From NCBI GenBank assembly GCA_002305615.1, contig DBPU01000044.1, positions 467 through 8,224 on the forward strand: a stretch of DNA of 7,758 nucleotides, written 5' to 3'. Made by a program: the position numbers and the translations under genes. The notes under the pieces are model-generated. The model worked only from the letters and a program-made list of their open reading frames with translations, did no database searches and was not told where the DNA came from. Positions 1 through 6,267 of the stretch are shown here, in pieces. Every line of letters begins with the position of its first letter. Within the stretch, counting starts at the first letter, position 1. This DNA is from Verrucomicrobia bacterium UBA1412. Its GTDB lineage: Bacteria; Verrucomicrobiota; Verrucomicrobiia; Limisphaerales; UBA1412.

Positions 1-281
1 TGAAGATGGGTGCGGAGATTGGCGGGGGAGATTCTGCTCCGGCCAATACGAATGAGATTCGCGAAATCAAGCTCATCTGCAAGGGTGTGAATTTGAATCA
101 GCTGCGTGTGACTGCCAATGATGAGCTCGCTTTTAACTTTGAAAAGAAGATCAAGTCGATGACCAATCTCTTTGATGTGAGTGCCACCGGCTTGGCGGCT
201 CAATCGGCGATGACGAACGCTTACGCCAATACGTTTACTTTCAACGTGAAGCTTAAACTGAAGACCCCCGTGAAGATATAG
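1..281 (+). CDS. PilN-like protein, C-terminal fragment (cut by window start)
   Basis: The reading frame is open to the left edge, so this is the 3' end of a longer gene. The first ATG at 6 has no ribosome binding site and would give a 91-residue product without any membrane segment, so it is unlikely to be a true start. What is visible is a short Ala/Gly/Asn-rich linker, then an alpha/beta domain: a strand IREIKLICKGVNLNQL, a helix around NFEKKIKSM, then FDVSATGL and a final strand TFTFNVKLKLKTPV. A strand-helix-strand pattern ending in a 'TFxFxVxLxLK' strand is the style of PilN/GspL-type periplasmic ferredoxin-like domains. It lies directly upstream of a PilO-like gene, which supports this. 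In Akkermansia the gene upstream of Amuc_1100 is a PilM-like ATPase (Amuc_1101), so this could be a separate PilN or the tail of a PilM-PilN type protein. The stop codon TAG overlaps the next gene's ribosome binding site, so the two are surely co-transcribed. Confidence 0.55.
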   Translation, partial: KMGAEIGGGDSAPANTNEIREIKLICKGVNLNQLRVTANDELAFNFEKKIKSMTNLFDVSATGLAAQSAMTNAYANTFTFNVKLKLKTPVKI

Positions 282-284
282 GAG
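280..284 (+). promoter_or_regulatory. Ribosome binding site of the Amuc_1100-like gene
   Basis: AGGAG lies 4 nt before the ATG at 289 and overlaps the TAG stop of the upstream gene. This supports 289 as the start over the in-frame ATG at 301 and suggests translational coupling. Confidence 0.7.
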
Positions 285-288
285 AGTT

Positions 289-1509
289 ATGAATCTGGAC
301 ATGAAGAAAATTCAAGTGTGGGTCAAGGCTAACCAGACGCTGGCAATCAGTGCCCTTGTTTCCTTACTTTTAATTGCAGGCGCTGTTTATTACCTCATGC
401 ATGGTATGAGCGTCAATGCCTCGATGGCTGAGGAGTTGACGAGCGCAAAAACACGGCTCGAATCCCTCCAGAGCGCGACTCCCTATCCCAATGCGGCAAA
501 TATCGAATTCATGAAAGCCGAGGCTCTAAGAGTGGAGGCGCTTCGCAAGGATTTCGATAAACGCTTTGCACCGGTGCCGGTTCCCGAAGATACCTACACG
601 GCCAGCGGGTTCAAGTATGAGCTTGAGACCATGGTGGCTGAGCTGAACCAGAAAGCCAAGGATCTCTCCATTCAGCTGCCGACCAATCGCGTCAATTTCA
701 GCTATTCTTTCACGGCTCAGCGCTCGAACCTGCGGATGGATACGAACAGCCTCCGGATTCAGGCCGAGCAGTTGGCTCATGTCAAATATCTTTGCAACAC
801 ATTGATGGATTCCGGTATTTCGGAATTTATCCGTGTGCGCCGCGCTGCAGGTGCCACTAATGACCTGCTCCAAGTGGCCAATAACATGGCGGATTATCTG
901 CCTGCCCGCAAAATTATCACCAATCAGTTCAGCTTCTCCTATCCCTACGAGTTGGTTTTCAATACCAGCCCCGGCGATTTGGCTAAGTTCATGAACAAAC
1001 TTCAGCAGAGTCCCTATGGGCTCATGATCAAGTGCATCAAGGTTGAGCGGGCTGCTTCGGAGTTATCCGATGAGTTGGCCGGTTATCAGGAGACCATTAA
1101 TCCCATGATGGGCCGCTTCAATCCCCGTATGATGGGCGGCGGCGGACGAATGGACCCCCGAATGATGACTCAGGGCCGTCCGGTTGAACAGGCCAAGACC
1201 GCTGCCGAGGAGGAAGCGGAAAAGGCACTTCCGAAAGTCACCACCACCGTCCTCAAACCGACGGCGCTGCGTGTGACTCTTTATGTTGATTTTGTACGTC
1301 TTAAGACTGAAGCGGAAGCAGAGGAGACGAAGGCCACTGCCGCTGCAGCTGCCGAAGGGGCCGAAACGGTTGATATTGATGGCGACGGTGTTCCCGATAC
1401 CTATATTGATGGCAAACCCTTGCCGGGTGTCACCCTCGATGAATACGGGATGCCGGTGAAGAAGGGAGCCGAGGCCGGACAGACGACTGGCGCTGCGGCT
1501 GAGGAATAA
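289..1509 (+). CDS. Amuc_1100-like / PilO-like bitopic inner-membrane pilus protein
   Basis: Probable PilO/GspM-type component of a type IV pilus-like envelope machine, resembling the Amuc_1100 family of Verrucomicrobiota. The architecture is a short basic cytoplasmic tail (residues 1-17), one transmembrane helix (about 18-37), a coiled-coil stretch (about 42-92, e.g. MAEELTSAKTRLESL), then periplasmic alpha/beta modules. One is near 155-225, and a second (about 218-255, YELVFNTSPGDLAKFMNKL) has the strand-helix-strand ferredoxin-like pattern of PilO. It is closed by a strand at 325-338 (TALRVTLYVDFVRLKT). Between these last parts lies a Met/Gly/Arg-rich insert (272-297). The tail after 340 is acidic and Ala-rich and contains DIDGDGVPD (362-370). 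At 406 residues it is longer than Amuc_1100 itself (about 317); the insert and tail account for the excess. It is co-transcribed with its neighbours. The fold-level role is fairly secure; the family assignment comes from order and architecture. Confidence 0.75.
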   Translation: MNLDMKKIQVWVKANQTLAISALVSLLLIAGAVYYLMHGMSVNASMAEELTSAKTRLESLQSATPYPNAANIEFMKAEALRVEALRKDFDKRFAPVPVPEDTYTASGFKYELETMVAELNQKAKDLSIQLPTNRVNFSYSFTAQRSNLRMDTNSLRIQAEQLAHVKYLCNTLMDSGISEFIRVRRAAGATNDLLQVANNMADYLPARKIITNQFSFSYPYELVFNTSPGDLAKFMNKLQQSPYGLMIKCIKVERAASELSDELAGYQETINPMMGRFNPRMMGGGGRMDPRMMTQGRPVEQAKTAAEEEAEKALPKVTTTVLKPTALRVTLYVDFVRLKTEAEAEETKATAAAAAEGAETVDIDGDGVPDTYIDGKPLPGVTLDEYGMPVKKGAEAGQTTGAAAEE

Positions 1510-1523
1510 ACCAGTCGGCATAA

Positions 1524-1530
1524 AGAGGAA
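1524..1530 (+). promoter_or_regulatory. Ribosome binding site of the Amuc_1099-like gene
   Basis: AGAGGAA ends 6 nt before the ATG at 1537, inside the 27-nt gap after the upstream stop. This is good spacing for a Shine-Dalgarno site and fixes this start. Confidence 0.65.
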
Positions 1531-1536
1531 AAGACG

Positions 1537-2316
1537 ATGGAATTTTTAAAGAATCATTACGAGAAACTGGTTTTGGGTGTCATTGTGATCGGGCTGGTCG
1601 TGGCTGCGGTGATGGTATCCATGCAAGCGGAGTCTGCAGTTGAAGAAGAAATAGGGGGTTCGGGCTATGAGGCCAAGGCCCAGCCTGTCGATACTTCCAC
1701 TAATCTCCTGGCGCTGGAGCGCTTCGCCAACTCGGCCGAACTGAACCTTGAAGAGGGCCACTATCTGTTTAACCCGGATGTATGGCGCAGGAAACCGGAT
1801 GGTTCCTTCATAACAGGTGAAGACCTTGGGCCCAAGGGTGTCAAAATTAAGGAGATTCTTCCGCTGGTCTTCTCGGTTAAGTTTTTGGATACAGGCTCCA
1901 GTAGCTCGTCCACACGTTTTGCAATGCAAATTGTCCGGGTGAATGCTCCCGATGCACGGGGGACTCCTCCGACCAGCATGAGCACCGTGATGATGAGCGT
2001 GGGCGAAGAAAATGATCTTTTCAAACTTCTGGAAGTGCGTCCGGCTGACGCACCCAAGGAAGTTTTGCTGGAAATGAAAAAAGATGCCCAGGTCGTGACG
2101 CTGGCCAAGGGGCAGGTTTTCGAGCGCGTTGACGGCTACATTGCCAATCTGCGCTATGATGCTGAAAACCGCAACTTTAACAATGTGAGGGAACTGAGCA
2201 CCATTACTTTATTAGGCGAAACCAATAAAGTGGTGACTTTGACCTCGAATGAGCTTGTTTTGCTGAATCCGGCAACAACACTCAAGACTACTTTGAAATA
2301 TAATGCTGCACCGTAA
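1537..2316 (+). CDS. Amuc_1099-like / PilP-positioned bitopic membrane protein
   Basis: A 259-residue protein of the pilus-like cluster. The N-terminus is a short cytoplasmic stretch, MEFLKNHYEK, followed by one transmembrane helix (about 11-29, LVLGVIVIGLVVAAVMVSM). The remainder is periplasmic and beta-rich. Residues 103-140 give alternating strands (VKIKEILPLVFSVKFLD, FAMQIVRV) split by a Ser-rich turn. Residues 195-256 give a second strand-rich unit (DGYIANLRYD, LSTITLLGE, KVVTLTSNELVLL) ending TTLKYN. It sits between the PilO-like gene and the secretin, the position of pilP in pilMNOPQ operons and of Amuc_1099 in Akkermansia. Its job is probably to link the inner-membrane platform to the secretin N domains, as PilP/GspC does. 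It has no lipobox, unlike classical PilP lipoproteins, and is anchored by a helix instead, as GspC is. I cannot confirm real homology to PilP by eye. Its last codons overlap the longest possible start of the secretin. Confidence 0.65.
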   Translation: MEFLKNHYEKLVLGVIVIGLVVAAVMVSMQAESAVEEEIGGSGYEAKAQPVDTSTNLLALERFANSAELNLEEGHYLFNPDVWRRKPDGSFITGEDLGPKGVKIKEILPLVFSVKFLDTGSSSSSTRFAMQIVRVNAPDARGTPPTSMSTVMMSVGEENDLFKLLEVRPADAPKEVLLEMKKDAQVVTLAKGQVFERVDGYIANLRYDAENRNFNNVRELSTITLLGETNKVVTLTSNELVLLNPATTLKTTLKYNAAP

Positions 2317-5308
2317 AACTCGTAGTATGAAAGTTCACAAGAACAGAAAATCCATGTTGGTCAGGGCTGGCCTCCTCTTCTGTGGAGCTCTCCTGATGGC
2401 TCTCTGGGCGGAGATAGCTGTCCAGGCGCAGAACGCACCTGTTGTCAAAACCCCCGCGCAGGTCGCTGAAGAAGAAGCTGTAAGACGCCAAGAGGCTGTT
2501 AAACAGATAAACACCTATTTGGATAAGGCCGACAAAGCTCGCACCGCAGGCGATTGGACTGAAGCAGCCCGCCTGTACAGCGATGCTTACAAGACCTTGA
2601 GCCAGGTGGGCCAAGCCGGTGCGACCGAGGAATATCGCCGCATTGCGGCCGGTATTACCGAAGTGAGCGTCTACGAGGCTCAGCAGGCCCTGAAGCAGGG
2701 TGATTATAATCTGGCCGTTGAAAAGCTGGATTATGCTCTGCGGGTGGACCCGACGAGTTTGAAGGCTCAGCGCGCCCGGGAGGCGGCAGTCGAACAACGC
2801 GCGTTGGTGAAGAATCGCGTCACCAGCAAGGAAGTTCGTGAGCACGGTGAAGATGTGGCCACTGAGTCGGCTGAAGTGAATCAGATGCTTCACGACGCCA
2901 AGGTGCTCTACGAAATGGGCTCCTATCAGAAGGCGCAGGAGATTCTCCAGGCGGTGATCAAGATCGCCCCGGATAATACCGCCGCTCAGTACTATCAGAA
3001 ACTTCTGGAGGAGAAGTACGCCTCCAATATTATGCGCCAGCGAAGCCTGGTCTCCGATGCCAGCATCGTGGACGTCGCCCGCGCATGGGTTCTGACCACC
3101 AATGCACAGAATTTGCCGATTCCCAATGTTATGGCACGCACCAACCTGGTCAACACCGGGGTGGGACGCCAGAAGATTTTGAATAAGCTCGACCGCATCA
3201 CGGTTGCCGAGCTGAGGTTCCCCGGCATCTCCCTGGGCGCAGTAGCTCAGGAGCTCCAGGAAGTCTCCCTCAGAAACGACCCCGATAACGTGGGTGTCAA
3301 TTTCATCATCAGCAACGGTATTGATCAGAAGAGAGCCGGTTTGGACAGTCTCTACACCGACTATACCGATATTGACCCGATGACCGGTATGCCTCGCATC
3401 GGAACGGGCATGATGCTCGGTTCCATGGGCGGCGGCATGGGCGGCGGCGGTGCGATGGGCGGCGGCATGGGCGGTGGCCCGAGCGCCAACCAGTTCATGC
3501 GCATGGTGCAGGATGCACAGAATATCGGTGAGAAATACAATGTCTATCTGGAACCGGGTTTGCGCAATGTGCGCCTGATGGATGTTCTTGATGCGATCGT
3601 GAAGTGCTGCGACCGTCCCGTCAAATATTCCGTTGAAGATTATGCGGTCATTTTTAGCGCTCGCGAGCTGGCCAACGATCAATTTTTCCAGAGAACTTTC
3701 CGCGTGGATCCGAACACCTTCTGGCAGGGCCTGGTTTCCGTCAGCTCTGAAGAGGTCGGTGTGGAAGGCTCCAACAGCTCCGGCAGCAGCAGCGGCAGCG
3801 GCGGCAGCACGACTGGCGGTTATGTGGCCCGCGTTTACACGGCAGGCAACTCCTCCGGCGGCGGCGGCATGGGCGGCGGCAGCCAGGGCAGCGGTGGTTT
3901 GCCCTATGTTACGATGGAATTGGATAGCGGTATGGTGCAGGAACGTGTCCGCCTCTTCTTCCAGTCTGTAACGGGTGTACAGTTTACTTCAGGTAGTTAT
4001 TCGACCCAGGGTATCGGTATGATGATGATGGCCGGTGGTGGTCTTCAATCTTTGAGCGGTATGATGGGCGGCCAGGGTGGTGCCGGCGGACAGAACCAGA
4101 TGATGCAGCAGGAACAGATGGGCACGGCTCGTCCGGGTCATACGCTGGTCTTTAATGATCGCAGAGGTCTCCTTTGGGTTCGTTCCACGACTGAAGTTCT
4201 GGATGTGATCGAGCAGGTCATCCAGACTCTCAATGCTCCTCCTCCTCAGCTTTCGATCGAAGTGAAATTCGTCGAAGTCGAACAGAACGACAGCAAGGCC
4301 CTTGGCTTTGACTGGTACCTGGGCAACTTCACCCTCGGCAATGGCGACGTTGGCGCCACCGGTGGTTCAGCTCCTTCTTATCAGGGCGCACCGTCCCAGG
4401 CCAATCCCGCGGGTTCTTTCCCTGCTTACTCGGATGCCACGGCTCAGACCATGGGTAATATCACCAGCGGTCTGTCCCAGAATAACAGCGGTATTCCGAC
4501 TTTGGCTACGATTACGGGTATTTTGACCGATCCTCAGTTCCGCGTCGTGATTCGCGCTATGGAATCCCGCACCGGTGTGGAAGTAATGAGCGCACCGCGT
4601 CTGGTCACCCTGAGCGGTCGTCAGGCCCAGATTCAATCGAGCACTTTGCGTAACATTGCTACGGACGCCGAGGTCAGCGCCTCTGAGGTCAGCTCCACTT
4701 CCGGAACCAGCGTTTCGGGTGGTACCTCCGCAACCGTGCAAGCAATGGGTATGGTTCAGCCTGAATCCGCCGCAGTGGCGACGGGTCCGACTTTGGACGT
4801 AGTTCCCTACGTTTCAGCTGATGGTTACTCCATTCAGATGACCCTGATTCCTTCAGTGGTGCAGTTCCTGGGTTATGGTAACCCGGACGTACCTGCCGCA
4901 GCGGAATTTGAAGCCAGCTTGCAGGCGCAGGCCGGTAACCTGAGTTCTCCGGTGCCGTTGCCTCGCTTCCTGGTCCGTCAGGTGACGACTTCTGTGATTG
5001 TTTGGGATGGTCAGACGGTAATGCTCGGAGGTTTGATCTCTGAGGACGTCTCCCGTACCCGCGAGAAGGTCCCCGTTTTGGGTGACATTCCCGTTCTGGG
5101 AAGGCTCTTCCGCAGCGAAAGCAATACGTCTGCCAAGAAGAACCTGATTATCTTTGTATCGCCGCAGATTATTGACCCGGCTGGTAACCCGATTCATGAT
5201 CTGACTGATGTGGAAAACCTGCCTTACAACCCGAACTCGGTGCCGGTCCAATCCGATCGTAATGTTCGCGTGGCTCCGGGAACTCTTCAGGCAGCATCGG
5301 CGAATTAA
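2303..5308 (+). CDS. Type IV pilus-like outer-membrane secretin with N-terminal TPRs (Amuc_1098-like, PilQ/GspD family)
   Basis: Forms the outer-membrane channel of the pilus-like machine. Coordinates give the longest frame. ATG 2327 (codon 9), 10 nt after the upstream stop, is an attractive start because it leaves a compact signal peptide; no candidate start has a clear Shine-Dalgarno. Residue numbers count from 2303. Order: signal peptide (hydrophobic core about 19-40, cleavage likely after VQA at 40-42); helical TPR-like repeats about 66-240 (clearest 123-162 and 199-235); an N0/STN-like domain 300-455 split by a Met/Gly-rich insert (365-393); a further N domain 462-645 interrupted by Gly/Ser (488-533) and Gly/Met (570-607) inserts; and the secretin beta domain about 648-957. 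The last contains VMSAPRLVTLSGRQAQI, TLDVVPYV and the signature VPVLGDIPVLGRLFR (923-937), then NLIIFVSPQII. A short Asn/Pro-rich tail follows. There is no AMIN domain or lipobox. The secretin identification is certain; the exact family is very likely. Confidence 0.93.
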   Translation: MLHRKTRSMKVHKNRKSMLVRAGLLFCGALLMALWAEIAVQAQNAPVVKTPAQVAEEEAVRRQEAVKQINTYLDKADKARTAGDWTEAARLYSDAYKTLSQVGQAGATEEYRRIAAGITEVSVYEAQQALKQGDYNLAVEKLDYALRVDPTSLKAQRAREAAVEQRALVKNRVTSKEVREHGEDVATESAEVNQMLHDAKVLYEMGSYQKAQEILQAVIKIAPDNTAAQYYQKLLEEKYASNIMRQRSLVSDASIVDVARAWVLTTNAQNLPIPNVMARTNLVNTGVGRQKILNKLDRITVAELRFPGISLGAVAQELQEVSLRNDPDNVGVNFIISNGIDQKRAGLDSLYTDYTDIDPMTGMPRIGTGMMLGSMGGGMGGGGAMGGGMGGGPSANQFMRMVQDAQNIGEKYNVYLEPGLRNVRLMDVLDAIVKCCDRPVKYSVEDYAVIFSARELANDQFFQRTFRVDPNTFWQGLVSVSSEEVGVEGSNSSGSSSGSGGSTTGGYVARVYTAGNSSGGGGMGGGSQGSGGLPYVTMELDSGMVQERVRLFFQSVTGVQFTSGSYSTQGIGMMMMAGGGLQSLSGMMGGQGGAGGQNQMMQQEQMGTARPGHTLVFNDRRGLLWVRSTTEVLDVIEQVIQTLNAPPPQLSIEVKFVEVEQNDSKALGFDWYLGNFTLGNGDVGATGGSAPSYQGAPSQANPAGSFPAYSDATAQTMGNITSGLSQNNSGIPTLATITGILTDPQFRVVIRAMESRTGVEVMSAPRLVTLSGRQAQIQSSTLRNIATDAEVSASEVSSTSGTSVSGGTSATVQAMGMVQPESAAVATGPTLDVVPYVSADGYSIQMTLIPSVVQFLGYGNPDVPAAAEFEASLQAQAGNLSSPVPLPRFLVRQVTTSVIVWDGQTVMLGGLISEDVSRTREKVPVLGDIPVLGRLFRSESNTSAKKNLIIFVSPQIIDPAGNPIHDLTDVENLPYNPNSVPVQSDRNVRVAPGTLQAASAN
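3425..3478 (+). repeat. 12-bp tandem repeat coding MGGG units in the secretin
   Basis: Four copies of ATGGGCGGCGGC: two adjacent at 3425-3448, a 6-bp spacer (GGTGCG), then two adjacent at 3455-3478, the last with GGT for one GGC. Each encodes Met-Gly-Gly-Gly. The near identity at DNA level, including third positions, points to recent expansion by slippage rather than old protein-level low complexity. Confidence 0.85.
3764..3901 (+). repeat. Gly/Ser-rich low-complexity segment in the secretin
   Basis: Codes residues 488-533, with runs of GGC and AGC codons in two blocks (SGSSSGSGGS and SGGGGMGGGS) separated by a short ordered stretch (YVARVYTAG). It interrupts an N domain between the strand FRVDPNTFWQGL and the strand-helix VTMELDSGMVQERVRLFF, so it is probably a flexible loop. 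Confidence 0.7.
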
Positions 5309-5333
5309 GGATATTTGACACCACTTTGGCTGT

Positions 5334-5339
5334 AGAGGA
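5334..5339 (+). promoter_or_regulatory. Ribosome binding site deciding the GTG start of the exonuclease
   Basis: AGAGGA lies 6 nt before GTG 5346. The first in-frame ATG (codon 22) falls after the catalytic Asp14 and would remove it, so the GTG with this site is the correct start. Confidence 0.7.
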
Positions 5340-5345
5340 CTGAAC

Positions 5346-6245
5346 GTGAACGGGCAGAAACCTGCAGCCAGAGTGTTGATCGTGGATGGGCACGCATTAG
5401 CGTATAAAATGTTCCACGCTCTGCCCGAGATGACTTCTCCGGCGGGTGCCCCCACAAATGCGATCTTTGGATTTATAAAAAGCTTACGCAGGACTCTCGA
5501 AGAGCTGCAGCCGACCCACGGTGTCGTGGTCTGGGATGGAGGTCTGAGTACAGAGCGTCTTGCGTTGCTGCCCGAGTATAAAGCACAGCGAGCGCCGATG
5601 CCCGATTCGCTTCGCTCTCAGCTCTCGCCTATCCAGCAATGGGTTTGCCTGGCAGGGTGGAAGTGCATCCGCCAGGATGCCACAGAGGCCGATGATATCA
5701 TTGGCACTCTGGCACTGGAGGCTGAGCGCAGCGGGGCCGAGGTATTGATTCTCAGTCCTGATAAGGATTTTATGCAGATCGTTTCTGAACGGGTGCACCT
5801 TTTACGGGCACGCGGGGGCGGTCTGGAGCGGTATACGCCCGGAGTTGTCCGCGAGAAAATCGGTGTTGCTCCCGAGCAGATTGTTGACTGGTTGAGCCTG
5901 GTGGGCGATGCCAGTGACCATATTGAGGGAGTCCCCGGCGTAGGTGCCAAGACGGCTGCGAAACTCCTTGAGGAGTTTGGCTCGCTTTCTGCTCTTTTTG
6001 AGCGTGTCGAGTGTGTGCAGCCTGAGCGGCTCAGGAAGCTCCTGGAGACCCATAAGGCTCTTCTGGAGCGGAATCGCGAGCTGATCACGCTCACGCGTCT
6101 GCCTCAGTGGGAGCTCTCACTGGAGCGGCTGGCGTTTCGGCAAACGGATCGGGTGGCAGAAGAGAAGTTTTTGGGTGATTGGGGTTTAAAAAGCCTGCAG
6201 CATAAGCAGCAGGAGCCGCTTTTCAAACAGGCGGAATTGTTTTGA
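5346..6245 (+). CDS. Stand-alone 5'-3' exonuclease (Pol I N-terminal / FEN family)
   Basis: Structure-specific, metal-dependent 5' nuclease resembling the N-terminal domain of DNA polymerase I, here 299 residues with no polymerase part. All expected carboxylates are visible: Asp14 in LIVDGHALAYKMFHAL, Asp64 in VVVWDGG, Glu114/Asp116/Asp117 in EADD, Asp139 and Asp141 in LSPDKD, Asp188 and Asp191 in VGDASDHIEG. The YKAQRAP motif (Lys79, Arg82) matches the conserved YK..R substrate-binding segment. A helix-3-turn-helix follows at about 192-215 (GVPGVGAKTAAKLLEEFGS). Pol I enzymes process RNA primers and flaps, and this protein probably does the same in repair or Okazaki-fragment processing, like YpcP- or Xni-type stand-alone enzymes. 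The Asp191 region keeps both metal sites, so it should be fully active, unlike Xni forms that lack some. The C-terminus ends QQEPLFKQAELF, with two QxxLF clamp-like motifs. It follows the secretin by 37 nt with no terminator seen, so it may share that transcript, although its role is unrelated. Confidence 0.92.
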   Translation: MNGQKPAARVLIVDGHALAYKMFHALPEMTSPAGAPTNAIFGFIKSLRRTLEELQPTHGVVVWDGGLSTERLALLPEYKAQRAPMPDSLRSQLSPIQQWVCLAGWKCIRQDATEADDIIGTLALEAERSGAEVLILSPDKDFMQIVSERVHLLRARGGGLERYTPGVVREKIGVAPEQIVDWLSLVGDASDHIEGVPGVGAKTAAKLLEEFGSLSALFERVECVQPERLRKLLETHKALLERNRELITLTRLPQWELSLERLAFRQTDRVAEEKFLGDWGLKSLQHKQQEPLFKQAELF

Positions 6246-6247
6246 TA

Positions 6248-6265
6248 GATAGACGAGATAGACGA
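6248..6265 (+). repeat. 9-bp tandem duplication before the propeller/FN3 gene
   Basis: GATAGACGA occurs twice head to tail, preceded by an extra GATA at 6244-6247. It fills nearly all of the 22-nt gap between the exonuclease stop and ATG 6268, where a Shine-Dalgarno would be expected; none is evident. Confidence 0.8.
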
Positions 6266-6267
6266 TT

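Noticed and set aside
2288..3682. A 464-codon open frame on the minus strand under the secretin gene
   Set aside because: It is antisense to an unmistakable secretin, its product is His/Ala/Ile-rich without domain signs, and it arises from the GC-rich codon bias of the + strand gene.
3633..3971. A + strand Ala-rich frame inside the secretin gene
   Set aside because: The product is poly-Ala/Trp produced by reading the GGC-rich repeat out of frame; no start signal and no plausible protein features.
5315..5339. TTGACA at 5315-5320 as a promoter -35 box for the exonuclease
   Set aside because: No TATAAT-like sequence occurs 16-18 nt downstream, where the ribosome binding site and start region lie; chance match.
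6194..6213. Inverted repeat CCTGC-AGC-ATA-AGCA-GCAGG region resembling a terminator hairpin
   Set aside because: The stem is short with an A-A mismatch, it lies inside the exonuclease coding region, and the TTTT run comes too late and is too short for an intrinsic terminator.
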